Part shown: one piece after another, positions 1 through 6,155 of the stretch | Position numbering within the stretch: position 1 is the stretch's first letter | Layout of the letters: every line of letters begins with the position of its first letter | Source: Azonexus sp. | Lineage (GTDB): Bacteria; Pseudomonadota; Gammaproteobacteria; Burkholderiales; Rhodocyclaceae | Assembly: GCA_023150195.1 (NCBI GenBank) | Contig: JAKLLI010000104.1 | Span: forward strand, 1 to 6,840 | Length of the DNA stretch: 6,840 nt | Reading direction: 5' to 3' | Translations under genes and position numbers: made by a program | Notes under the pieces: model-generated | What the model saw: only the letters and a program-made list of their open reading frames with translations | The model's database searches: none | What the model was told of the DNA's origin: nothing

Positions 1-328
1 CGTCAAGGACACCAAGGTGCTGGCTGCGGTGCTCGATGGCGCCGATGTCACGGCCTTGCGTGAAACCATGGACAAGCTCAAGGACAAGCTCAAGTCTGCA
101 GCCATCCTGCTGGCTTCGGTGGCCGACGGGAAAGTGACCCTGATTGCCGGCGTGACTGCCGACCTGACCGGCAAGGTCAAGGCTGGTGAGTTGGTGAACA
201 TGGTGGCCCAGCAAGTCGGCGGCAAGGGCGGTGGTCGTCCTGATATGGCGCAAGCTGGCGGAACGCAGCCGGAAAACTTGCCGGCAGCGCTGGCTTCGGT
301 GGCCGCCTGGGTCGAGGGCAAGCTGTGA
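1..328 (+). CDS. alaS: Alanyl-tRNA synthetase, C-terminal fragment (5' end outside window)
   Basis: This is the last 108 codons of alanyl-tRNA synthetase, the cytoplasmic enzyme that charges tRNA-Ala. The reading frame is already open at base 2, so the gene enters from the left. What is visible is the C-terminal DHHA1/C-Ala region, which helps bind tRNA and joins the editing and aminoacylation parts. Its signature is the glycine-rich stretch [15 protein letters not shown] (encoded at about 221-265), typical of the end of bacterial AlaRS, followed by a short helical tail ending in WVEGKL. An amphipathic Lys-rich helix comes earlier (bases 68-94), containing a tandem DKLK pair. The catalytic and editing domains lie outside the window, so their integrity cannot be judged. 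The TGA stop overlaps the start of the next gene by 4 nt (GTGA). The assignment is firm from the motif. Confidence 0.95.
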   Translation, partial: VKDTKVLAAVLDGADVTALRETMDKLKDKLKSAAILLASVADGKVTLIAGVTADLTGKVKAGELVNMVAQQVGGKGGGRPDMAQAGGTQPENLPAALASVAAWVEGKL

Positions 329-630
329 AAGCCGCGCTGGCCCTGAGTCTATGCCTGTTGGTCAGCCCTGTGCTGGCGGGTGAGCCGGATCGTTCGCCGC
401 TGATGGCGACGACGGTCGACGGCCAGCAGGTGCAACTTTTCCCCAACGGCCGCTGGGAATTCGTGGATCAGGCCAAGGCGGCGCAGGCCCGTGAAGTGGC
501 GGCGACCTACCCGGAAAACCGCACGCGGCCGATCGATTCGCAGGGCGTGGTGATGGGCGGCATCGGTCGCATCATCCTGCCCGGCGACAAGGATTACAAC
601 CGGGGTTCGCTGAATCCAAAAATGCGCTGA
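325..630 (+). CDS. Small exported protein of unknown function, coupled to alaS
   Basis: A 101-residue protein starting with GTG inside the alaS stop (GTGA overlap). A good Shine-Dalgarno, GAGGG at 314-318, lies 6 nt upstream within alaS and supports this start. The N-terminus is a signal peptide: MK, a hydrophobic stretch at residues 3-17, and a likely signal peptidase I site after VLA-18. The Cys at residue 10 is not in a good lipobox (Leu precedes it), so I do not call a lipoprotein. The mature part of about 83 residues has a motif at residues 29-47 of the form [18 protein letters not shown], a short beta hairpin seen in many small exported proteins of unknown role. The C-terminus is Gly-rich and then basic ([14 protein letters not shown]). 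I do not recognise a named family. It should act in the periplasm; its placement after alaS says nothing about function beyond shared expression. Confidence 0.8.
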   Translation: MKAALALSLCLLVSPVLAGEPDRSPLMATTVDGQQVQLFPNGRWEFVDQAKAAQAREVAATYPENRTRPIDSQGVVMGGIGRIILPGDKDYNRGSLNPKMR

Positions 631-638
631 TCAGCGCA
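618..638 (-). terminator. Rho-independent terminator of the leftward cluster, spanning two stop codons
   Basis: Bases 623-638 form a perfect 16-bp palindrome, TGCGCTGATCAGCGCA, centred on the abutting stop codons of the two convergent genes. Read on the - strand it folds as a 6-bp stem (TGCGCT/AGCGCA) with a GATC loop, followed at once by TTTTT (complement of 618-622). That is the layout of an intrinsic terminator for the leftward transcript. On the + strand no T run follows, so it should act in one direction only. The stem is short, so strength is uncertain. The T tract lies inside the last codons of the convergent exported-protein gene. Confidence 0.7.
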
Positions 639-966
639 GCAGGCGGGAAGCGTCCGTAGGCCGAGGCGTTTCCCGGACAAATTCGCCCTCAATGATGTCG
701 TCCCGATCCTGGGGCATACTGTCCGACGCCATGGCCCCCGGTGGCATACCTTCGCGCAGGGCCTTGCGCAAGGCACGGGTTTTCCACCAGAACCAGCCAC
801 CCAGTCCAAGCACCACGATGGCTGCGATGGCAAGGGCCACCAGCGAAAACATGAAGCCCAGCACCAGCAGGGCGGCGCTCAGCAGCAGGGTGAGGATTTT
901 GGCCGGCAGGCTCTGTTGGCTGGTGGGCTGTGCAGTGGCGTCGGAAGCAGGCGTTTCTTGCGTCAT
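631..966 (-). CDS. Small two-pass inner-membrane protein of unknown function
   Basis: A 111-residue protein. Residues 1-22 are polar and rich in Thr, Ser, Gln and Ala. Residues 24-61 form a long hydrophobic stretch that fits two short membrane helices in a hairpin, ending in an aromatic belt (GGWFWWKTR) and a basic segment (residues 62-71) likely to lie in the cytoplasm. The tail carries an acidic motif DDIIEGEFVRE at residues 89-99; I recall similar IEGE[FY] motifs in other small proteobacterial membrane proteins of unknown role. I cannot name a family. The start ATG lies in a 12-bp palindrome and has no evident Shine-Dalgarno. The gene follows the EAL-HDOD gene after about 105 bp, a larger gap than elsewhere in the cluster, so it may have its own promoter. 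Its stop directly abuts the stop of the convergent exported-protein gene. Confidence 0.75.
   Translation of the reverse strand: MTQETPASDATAQPTSQQSLPAKILTLLLSAALLVLGFMFSLVALAIAAIVVLGLGGWFWWKTRALRKALREGMPPGAMASDSMPQDRDDIIEGEFVRETPRPTDASRLLR
644..675 (+). other. Possible 3' hairpin of the alaS transcript
   Basis: Bases 644-652 (CGGGAAGCG) and 667-675 (CGTTTCCCG) can pair over 9 bp in + strand RNA, with one G-U wobble and a 14-nt loop. The wobble would be a C-A mismatch in - strand RNA, so the fold favours the + transcript. It begins 13 nt after the stop of the exported-protein gene. No T tract follows, so it is not a standard intrinsic terminator; it could stabilise a 3' end left by Rho-dependent termination. 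It lies within the coding sequence of the opposite gene, so chance pairing is possible. Confidence 0.25.
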
Positions 967-973
967 CGATGAC
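962..973. repeat. 12-bp perfect palindrome over a start codon
   Basis: GTCATCGATGAC is its own reverse complement and contains the ATG of the small membrane-protein gene (complement of 964-966). A site like this could bind a dimeric regulator, but there is only one copy in view and part of it is coding, so chance is a fair explanation. Confidence 0.25.
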
Positions 974-1071
974 TTTGGGAATGGGACACAGCGGGGATTG
1001 TGCCTGTTTGCGTCGTGGCATGCTGTGCCGGCTCTGTCGCCATCGTGTAACGGACTGTGGCGAGGCGCACG

Positions 1072-2316
1072 TCAGTCCCCCTTGTCCTGATTGATGCTGT
1101 TGGCCCACTGCAGTGCCTCGGTTTGTGCGTGATTGAGGGCTTTGGTCGTCAGCGTTTGCAGTTGCTGCAAGGCCTGTCCCAGACGATCCAGATCGCCGTT
1201 GTCGCTGCTTTCCGCCACAGCCAGCAATTGGCCCAGCAAGCCCTGGCCAGCACACAAGGCGTCCCTGACATCGCCGGGCAGGCCCAGCGGGGCAACGATA
1301 TCCTCGATTTTCTGGCCGACCAGTGCGGGCATCAAGGACATGATGCCGACCATGAAAGCCCGGTCGAGCAGGCTGGCATCATGCGCCTGCTGGCTGGCCA
1401 GCAATTCCATCAGGCGGCCGCGGCTGGCCGCCATCAACAGCAGGGGATTGCTGTGGCCCGTCTGCTTGCCACTGGAAAAGACCAGGAGTTGCAGCCAGCG
1501 TTGCAACTGACGCCGGCCAAGGATGGTGATTGCATGGTTGAGTGAGGTGATGGTTTCCGACGCGCCGGCGCCGACCGAATTGGTCAGCCGCAGCAGGTTG
1601 ACCGTGAGTCCCGGCTCCAGCTTGAGCGCCTTTTCCAGTTCGCTGGTGGCAGCATCGGAGAGCACCAGACCCATCAGCTTCATGATCGAGAGCTGGGAAT
1701 GATCCAGTTTTTTGCCGGCGATGATGGTCGGCTTGGCGAAGTAATAGCCCTGAAAGAGCGTGAAACCCAGTTTCAGGCACTGTTCCATCTGTTCGCGCGA
1801 ATCCACCTTTTCTGCCAGCAACTGCTTGCCCAGCGGTTTGAGCTTCATGGTCAATTGCATTAGCTGAATCCGGTTCAGCGGCTGGATATCGACCTTGACC
1901 ACATCAACCAGCGCCAGCAACTCGGCGAACTGGGGTTCGAGCTGGATCACATCGTCCAGCGCGAGGGTGAAGCCGGCTGCTTTGAGTGCCTTGCAGCGGT
2001 CGACCACGGCGGGGGTTGGCGGCACGGTTTCCAGAATTTCCAGGACCACGGACTGGCGGGGCAGGAGTTCCAGCAAGTCACTGAACAGGAAGGCTTCGTC
2101 GACATTGATGAAACCGCGGCAACTGCCCAGCGCCGCTTCCACGCCCAGTTCTGCAAAAGCGTTGGCAATCACCGTGGCCGTGGCCTGGACGCCATCGGTG
2201 ACTTCGGCAACGTTGCGCGAGCCATTGCGAAACAGCAACTCGTAGGCAACCAGTTGCTGGTCGCGGTCAAGAATGGGCTGGCGCCCAAGATAGAGCTGAT
2301 CGGCGGCTTCGCTCAC
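1072..2316 (-). CDS. EAL and HDOD domain signalling protein (YuxH/CdgJ type)
   Basis: A 414-residue cytoplasmic protein with an N-terminal EAL-type domain (about residues 8-197) and a C-terminal HDOD domain (about 200-395), the architecture of the YuxH/CdgJ family linked to c-di-GMP-related control of motility and surface behaviour. EAL landmarks are the degenerate signature YELLFR (25-30, ELL in place of EAL), FINVD (69-73), LEILET (92-97), ALDD (119-122), VKVD (140-143), AEKVD (168-172) and FQGYYFAKP (188-196). Most ligand positions are thus occupied (E26, N71, E93, D121, D122, K141, E169, Q189), but the loop after DD lacks the usual FGTGYSS, so enzyme activity is doubtful. The HDOD half shows typical helices around LEPGLTVNLLRLTNS and AITILGRRQLQRW. 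Start is GTG with a Shine-Dalgarno GAGGA overlapping the upstream mutase stop, 9 nt away. It is probably a regulator translated together with the envelope-sugar genes. Confidence 0.93.
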   Translation of the reverse strand: MSEAADQLYLGRQPILDRDQQLVAYELLFRNGSRNVAEVTDGVQATATVIANAFAELGVEAALGSCRGFINVDEAFLFSDLLELLPRQSVVLEILETVPPTPAVVDRCKALKAAGFTLALDDVIQLEPQFAELLALVDVVKVDIQPLNRIQLMQLTMKLKPLGKQLLAEKVDSREQMEQCLKLGFTLFQGYYFAKPTIIAGKKLDHSQLSIMKLMGLVLSDAATSELEKALKLEPGLTVNLLRLTNSVGAGASETITSLNHAITILGRRQLQRWLQLLVFSSGKQTGHSNPLLLMAASRGRLMELLASQQAHDASLLDRAFMVGIMSLMPALVGQKIEDIVAPLGLPGDVRDALCAGQGLLGQLLAVAESSDNGDLDRLGQALQQLQTLTTKALNHAQTEALQWANSINQDKGD

Positions 2317-2322
2317 GGTGAA

Positions 2323-2327
2323 TCCTC
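2323..2327 (-). promoter_or_regulatory. Shine-Dalgarno of the EAL-HDOD gene, overlapping the mutase stop
   Basis: On the - strand the bases read TGAGGATTCACCGTG: the TGA is the phosphomannomutase stop, GAGGA is the ribosome binding site and GTG is the EAL-HDOD start. The spacing suits initiation and settles the GTG as the start. Ribosomes ending the mutase would sit on this site, so the two genes are likely coupled. Confidence 0.75.
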
Positions 2328-3702
2328 AGAAAGGCAGTTGCAGATGGGGCCAGACAGCGAGCAGGGCCTGACGGAAATCGGCCTGGATACGGGCCAGTGC
2401 GGCGGCATTGTCGGCTTCGAAACGCAGCACCACGACCGGCGTGGTATTGGACGGACGGGCCAGTCCGAAGCCGTCTGCGTATTCGACACGCACGCCGTCG
2501 ATGGTGATGATTTCCGTGGCCTCGCTGAAGCGGCCGTCTGCTTTCAGACGGTCGATCAGCGCGAAAGGTTCGCCTTCGGCCATCTTGATGTTGAGTTCCG
2601 GGGTCGACGGCGCATTGGGCAGGTTTTTCAGCACCGGATTGGCGTCGACCGCACGCGCCAGAATTTCGAGCAGGCGGGCGCCGGTATACAGGCCATCGTC
2701 GAAGCCATACCAGCGTTCCTTGAAGAAGGTGTGGCCGGACATTTCACCCGCCAGCGGGGCGCCGGTTTCCTTCAGCTTGGCCTTGACCAGGGCATGGCCG
2801 GTATTCCACATCAAGGGCACGCCGCCGTGCTGGCGAATCCAGGGCGCCAGCAGCCGGGTGCATTTGACGTCATAAATGATCTGGCCGCCGGGGACGCGGG
2901 AGAGTACGTCGGCGGCAAAGAGCATCAGCTGGCGGTCGGGATAGATGATTTCGCCATCCTTGGTGACCACACCCAGTCGGTCGCCATCGCCATCGAACGC
3001 AATGCCGATTTCGGCATCGGTTTCTTTGAGGACGCGGATTACATCCGCGAGATTTTCCGGCTTGGAGGGGTCGGGGTGATGATTGGGGAAATTCCCGTCC
3101 ACCTCGCAGTACAGCGGGATGATCTCGCAGCCCAGCTGCTTGAAGAGTTCAGGGGCAATGGCGCCGGCAACCCCGTTGCCGCAGTCCATGACGATTTTCA
3201 TCGGGCGCGCCAATTGGATGTCACCCGCGATTTTTTCCACATAGGCACCCAGCACATCGGCCGAGCTGCGACGGCCTTGACCCTGCTTCAGATCGCCGGC
3301 TTCGATGCGCCGCTTTAACGCCTGAATGGCGTCTAGCGCGAGCGTGGTGCCGCCAATCACCATCTTCAAGCCGTTGTAATCCGGCGGATTATGGCTACCG
3401 GTGACCGAGACGCAGGAGTTGCAACCCAATTCGTAGGCCGCAAAATAGGTGACTGGCGTGGGTACGCAGCCGACATCGATTGCATCGCACCCCGCTGCGC
3501 AGATACCGTCCATCAGGGCGCCTGCCAGGGCCGGGCCAGAGAGGCGGCCATCGCGACCTACGGCAATGGCGGTTTGTCCTTGCTCTAGCGCCAGCGAACC
3601 CAGTGCCTGACCGACACGATAGACCACGTCTTCGGTCAGGGATTTGTCGACGATGCCTCGGATGTCGTAGGCCTTGAAGATTTCTGCGGGGAGTGCGTGC
3701 AT
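2326..3702 (-). CDS. Phosphomannomutase/phosphoglucomutase (AlgC type)
   Basis: A 458-residue member of the alpha-D-phosphohexomutase family, interconverting the 6-phosphate and 1-phosphate of mannose or glucose in the cytoplasm and so feeding GDP-mannose and UDP-glucose type precursors for LPS and exopolysaccharide. All four active-site loops are intact: the phosphoserine loop TGSHNPPDYNG with Ser103, the metal loop DGDGDR (237-242) with D237, D239 and D241, the sugar-recognition loop GEMSGH (319-324) with E320 and S322, and the phosphate-binding loop RPSNTTP (416-422). They sit at a constant offset of five residues from those I recall in Pseudomonas AlgC, which supports the dual-specificity assignment. 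Start chosen at the ATG giving MHALPAEIFKAYDIRG, matching the family's usual N-terminus; the frame stays open upstream to 3954, but that part only shadows the hydrolase gene. The Shine-Dalgarno is weak. Five bases separate it from the yheT-like stop. Substrate choice cannot be read from sequence alone. Confidence 0.95.
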   Translation of the reverse strand: MHALPAEIFKAYDIRGIVDKSLTEDVVYRVGQALGSLALEQGQTAIAVGRDGRLSGPALAGALMDGICAAGCDAIDVGCVPTPVTYFAAYELGCNSCVSVTGSHNPPDYNGLKMVIGGTTLALDAIQALKRRIEAGDLKQGQGRRSSADVLGAYVEKIAGDIQLARPMKIVMDCGNGVAGAIAPELFKQLGCEIIPLYCEVDGNFPNHHPDPSKPENLADVIRVLKETDAEIGIAFDGDGDRLGVVTKDGEIIYPDRQLMLFAADVLSRVPGGQIIYDVKCTRLLAPWIRQHGGVPLMWNTGHALVKAKLKETGAPLAGEMSGHTFFKERWYGFDDGLYTGARLLEILARAVDANPVLKNLPNAPSTPELNIKMAEGEPFALIDRLKADGRFSEATEIITIDGVRVEYADGFGLARPSNTTPVVVLRFEADNAAALARIQADFRQALLAVWPHLQLPF

Positions 3703-3707
3703 GGTAC

Positions 3708-4676
3708 TTATGACGTTTCGAAAGTGAAGAAGTGTAAGAGCCTTTGTGGCAACCAGTCCAGTTTTCCGGGGAAATTGCCCGAGACAAAACCCACGTGTCC
3801 ACCGGTGTCCGGTTGCTCCAGGCGAACCGAGGGGCTGACATCCGTGGCGGCAGGCAAGAAATGGGCGGGCAGGAAGGGGTCGTTTTTCGGGTTGACCACC
3901 AGCGCGGGTACGGTGATTCGGCTCAGAAAGGGTTTGGCCGAACAGCGCGCCCAATAGTCATCGGCGCCGGCAAAGCCGTGAATGGGGCCGGTCACGGCAT
4001 CGTCAAAATCCCAGAGATTTTGGGCTGTTTGCAGGCGTTGACCGTCGAAGAGTCCGGGATGCAGGGCCAGTCGGGCGGCGGCTCGGGCTTTGAGCGTGCC
4101 AAGAAAATGCCGCGTGTAAATGCGGTTGAAGCCCAGTGCCAGATGGTGGCCACAAGCTGCCAGATCCAGCGGGGGGCAGAAGGCGGCAACGCCGCGGACT
4201 TTTCCGGCGGCGCGCTGGCCTTGCTCACCCGCCCATTTAAGCAGCGCATTGCCGCCCAGCGAGATCCCGGCGGTCCACAGCGGGCGCTGATCATTGCGCG
4301 CCAGCAGGCGGGCGAGTATCCAGTCGATCTCCGCAGAATCCCCCGAGTGATAGGCCCGGGGCTGTCGATTCAAAGGGCCGGAACAGCCGCGAAAGTGGGG
4401 GAGTGCCAGCCGCCAGCCGGCCGCCTGACAGGCGAGCGCGGTGCTGATGGCATAGTGGCTGTGCGAACTGCCTTCGAGTCCGTGGAAAAGCACGAGGTAA
4501 GGGCTGTCGACCGGTCCATCGATGAAGTCCACCTCAATGAAATCGCCATCCGGTGTCTCCCAGCGCTCACGGCGGTAGGCCGGTGGCTGCGGCTTGATCG
4601 CGAGCGGCCACAGGGTCTGGGCATGCCCGCCCGGCAGCCAGGCAGGGGCTTGATACGGCGGAAAGGGCGTGCTCAA
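3708..4676 (-). CDS. YheT-type alpha/beta-fold hydrolase
   Basis: A 322-residue cytoplasmic alpha/beta hydrolase of the YheT/ABHD1-3 group, whose bacterial members are predicted esterases of unknown natural substrate. The family opening APAWLPGGHAQT (residues 10-21) is present, followed by an oxyanion-type HGLEG (65-69), HFRGCSG (94-100), the nucleophile elbow GISLGGN with Ser139, an acid in NPKNDPFLP (Asp266) and the catalytic His in GGHVGF (His294). The triad is therefore complete and the length is normal. The start is TTG at 4676, overlapping the stop of the SnoaL-like gene by 4 nt (TTGA). The protein has no other Met, so no internal ATG can replace it. I see no Shine-Dalgarno, so translation probably depends on coupling to the gene before it. 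Its place beside mutase and heptosyltransferase genes does not reveal its substrate. Confidence 0.9.
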   Translation of the reverse strand: MSTPFPPYQAPAWLPGGHAQTLWPLAIKPQPPAYRRERWETPDGDFIEVDFIDGPVDSPYLVLFHGLEGSSHSHYAISTALACQAAGWRLALPHFRGCSGPLNRQPRAYHSGDSAEIDWILARLLARNDQRPLWTAGISLGGNALLKWAGEQGQRAAGKVRGVAAFCPPLDLAACGHHLALGFNRIYTRHFLGTLKARAAARLALHPGLFDGQRLQTAQNLWDFDDAVTGPIHGFAGADDYWARCSAKPFLSRITVPALVVNPKNDPFLPAHFLPAATDVSPSVRLEQPDTGGHVGFVSGNFPGKLDWLPQRLLHFFTFETS

Positions 4677-5104
4677 TGCAGGGTGTGTGGCACGGCGTCG
4701 GCCATTGCCTGCTGGCTGTCGTCGGCAGCACTGGCATGGCGGGCTGCCATGCGCCAGCCTTGCGGGCCGAGGACGAAAACGTGGGTGACGTGCAGCGGGC
4801 CGTGCGGACTGGGGTCGTCTTCCACGTAAAGCACTTCGCTCAGATGGTGGATGGCCATCACCGAACCCTGCCAGTGCGACTGCAATTCAGGCTGAACACG
4901 AATGCGCGCATTGTCGAAAATGCTGCGCCAGCTCTCGCGGATCGGCAGGATGCCGGTGAGGCGAACACCGGTGGGATGGACACAGACCGTCTCTTCTTCT
5001 TCTGACCAGTATTGCATCAGCAGGTCCGCGTCGCCGAGGGCGATGGCGTTGTAGAACGCGTTTTCGGCCTCTTCGGGGGAGGCGAAACAAATGGGTTGGC
5101 TCAT
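4673..5104 (-). CDS. SnoaL/NTF2-like protein of unknown function
   Basis: A 143-residue protein with the pattern of the SnoaL/NTF2-like superfamily, small cone-shaped alpha+beta folds that serve as enzymes or ligand-binding domains. It begins with helices (SPEEAENAFYNAIALGD at 9-25, then LLMQYWSEEEE), followed by the conserved VCVHPTGVRLTG (40-51), and ends in beta strands around HVTHVFVLGPQGWRMAARHAS. The C-terminal tail of about 20 residues is low in structure. No catalytic residues can be assigned with confidence, although the HP pair at 43-44 is typical of this subgroup. The start is the ATG at 5104, which overlaps the waaF stop as ATGA; the frame is open further upstream but that part is waaF in another frame. 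The Shine-Dalgarno is weak (GTGGA). It is probably translated by coupling to waaF. A role in envelope metabolism would be inference from context only. Confidence 0.88.
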   Translation of the reverse strand: MSQPICFASPEEAENAFYNAIALGDADLLMQYWSEEEETVCVHPTGVRLTGILPIRESWRSIFDNARIRVQPELQSHWQGSVMAIHHLSEVLYVEDDPSPHGPLHVTHVFVLGPQGWRMAARHASAADDSQQAMADAVPHTLH

Positions 5105-6114
5105 GGGTGTATCCACTTGCGGCAGGCAGAAAGCACCTGTGCCGGCGTCAGGCGGTTGAGGCAGTCGAGATGCACGAGCGGGCATTCGCGCTTGAAGCAG
5201 GGGCTGCAATCGAGTTTGAGGCTGAGAATATCGGCGCGGTCGGAAAGCGGTGGCGTGAATCCCGGCGACGAGGAACCGTAAATGGCCACGATGGGCCGGT
5301 CGACCGCAGCAGCGACATGCATCAGCCCGGAATCGTTGCAGACCACCAGATCCGCCAACGCCAGCAAGTCGACCGCTTGGGCGAGTGAGGTCGTGCCGCA
5401 CAAATTCCGGCACAGGCCCGGTGCCAGCTGAGAGATCTCTTCTGCGACGGCGTGATCCTTGGGTGAGCCAAAGAGCCAGATGGCGCAGCCTTCCGCAGCC
5501 AGCCAACGGGCAAGCTCGGCAAAATGGGCCGCTGGCCAGCGCTTGGCTGGACCGTATTCGGCCCCGGGGCAGAAGGCCACGACTTTTTCCGGTCGGGTAA
5601 AACCCAGGGCATTCAGCGTTTTTGCCTGATCTTCCGCTGTTGACCGCAGGACCGGGTAAGCCACGGGACGATGGAGTGGTGTGCCCGGGGCTTGAGCCAG
5701 TTGCGCAAAGCGTTCAACCATCAGGGGCAGCGCCTGCTTGTCGAGTCGGTGCCAGCGATTGAGCAGGCCGTAACGCGATTCGCCGAGAAAGCCGATGCGT
5801 GCCGGAATGCCGGCCAGCCAGGGAATCAGCGCCGATTTGAGTGAGTTGGGCAGCACATACACCGCGCCGTAACCGCGAGCGGCCAGACTCCGGCCCAGTT
5901 GCCAGCGCGCCTTGAGTGACAACTGCCCATGCCCGAAGGGGTTGTCGATGACCTCGGTAATGTCGTCCATGCGCTGCAGGACAGGCGCAACCCAGCGCGG
6001 CGCCAGGGCATCAAGCTGTAAACCGGGATGTTGGGCATGCAGCCGTGAGAAGAGCGGCTGCGCCATGATGGTGTCGCCAATCCAGGAAGGGGCGACGATG
6101 AGCGCTTTTTTCAT
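5101..6114 (-). CDS. waaF: Lipopolysaccharide heptosyltransferase II
   Basis: A 337-residue glycosyltransferase family 9 enzyme that transfers the second L-glycero-D-manno-heptose from ADP-heptose to the LPS inner core on the cytoplasmic face of the inner membrane. The N-terminal Rossmann half opens with KKALIVAPSWIGD, including Asp14, the likely catalytic base. The ADP-heptose half has CPGAEYGPAKRWP (182-194) and NDSGLMHVAAA (260-270), followed by AIYGSSSPGFTPP. The C-terminal CSPCFKRECPLVHLDC (Cys 303, 306, 311 and 318) is characteristic of the WaaF branch and separates it from WaaC. Length is normal and no damage is seen. The start ATG is well placed by family comparison, yet it has no Shine-Dalgarno; the base of a strong hairpin ends 6 nt before it. 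The stop overlaps the SnoaL-like start as ATGA. Confidence 0.95.
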   Translation of the reverse strand: MKKALIVAPSWIGDTIMAQPLFSRLHAQHPGLQLDALAPRWVAPVLQRMDDITEVIDNPFGHGQLSLKARWQLGRSLAARGYGAVYVLPNSLKSALIPWLAGIPARIGFLGESRYGLLNRWHRLDKQALPLMVERFAQLAQAPGTPLHRPVAYPVLRSTAEDQAKTLNALGFTRPEKVVAFCPGAEYGPAKRWPAAHFAELARWLAAEGCAIWLFGSPKDHAVAEEISQLAPGLCRNLCGTTSLAQAVDLLALADLVVCNDSGLMHVAAAVDRPIVAIYGSSSPGFTPPLSDRADILSLKLDCSPCFKRECPLVHLDCLNRLTPAQVLSACRKWIHP

Positions 6115-6117
6115 GCG

Positions 6118-6155
6118 AAAACGGCGGGGCAGCCCGGATGGGCCGGACCCGCCGT
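6118..6155 (-). other. Two-tier GC hairpin with short T run before waaF
   Basis: In the 48-bp gap between the zinc-finger gene and waaF, 6121-6128 (ACGGCGGG) and 6148-6155 (CCCGCCGT) are perfect 8-bp complements. Inside lies a second stem, GCCC (6132-6135) with GGGC (6140-6143), around a 4-nt loop. On the - strand the fold ends in TTTT (6121-6118) and then the waaF ATG at 6114. It could be a weak intrinsic terminator or attenuator that lowers transcription into waaF, or a structure that controls its translation. The T run is short, so full termination is unlikely. Confidence 0.5.

Noticed and set aside
109..305. 17-bp direct repeat in alaS (109-125 and 289-305)
   Set aside because: Both copies encode LASVA in frame with similar codon use; coincidence in coding sequence explains it.
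1037..1063. TCGCCA...TGGCGA inverted repeat after the EAL-HDOD gene
   Set aside because: Only 6 bp with a 15-nt loop and no T run on either side, so it is not a convincing terminator.
689..1255. 188-codon - strand frame across the membrane-protein gene and the EAL-HDOD 3' end
   Set aside because: It overlaps two genes in another frame and lacks any domain-like pattern; the membrane-protein frame shows clear membrane helices instead.
2254..3318. 354-codon open frame on the + strand opposite the mutase
   Set aside because: It lies opposite a mutase with intact motifs. It shows no recognisable domain and has the composition expected of an antisense shadow in GC-rich DNA.
3703..3954. 84-codon upstream extension of the mutase frame
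   Set aside because: The extra residues overlap the hydrolase gene, match nothing in the family, and the ATG at 3702 gives the usual family N-terminus.
3744..4829. 361-codon open frame on the + strand opposite the hydrolase
   Set aside because: It crosses the boundary between two well-supported - strand genes and has low-complexity Arg/Gly/Gln-rich content, so it is a shadow frame.
5105..5506. 134-codon upstream extension of the SnoaL-like frame
   Set aside because: It is the waaF gene read in another frame, rich in Arg and Pro; the ATGA overlap gives a natural start at 5104.
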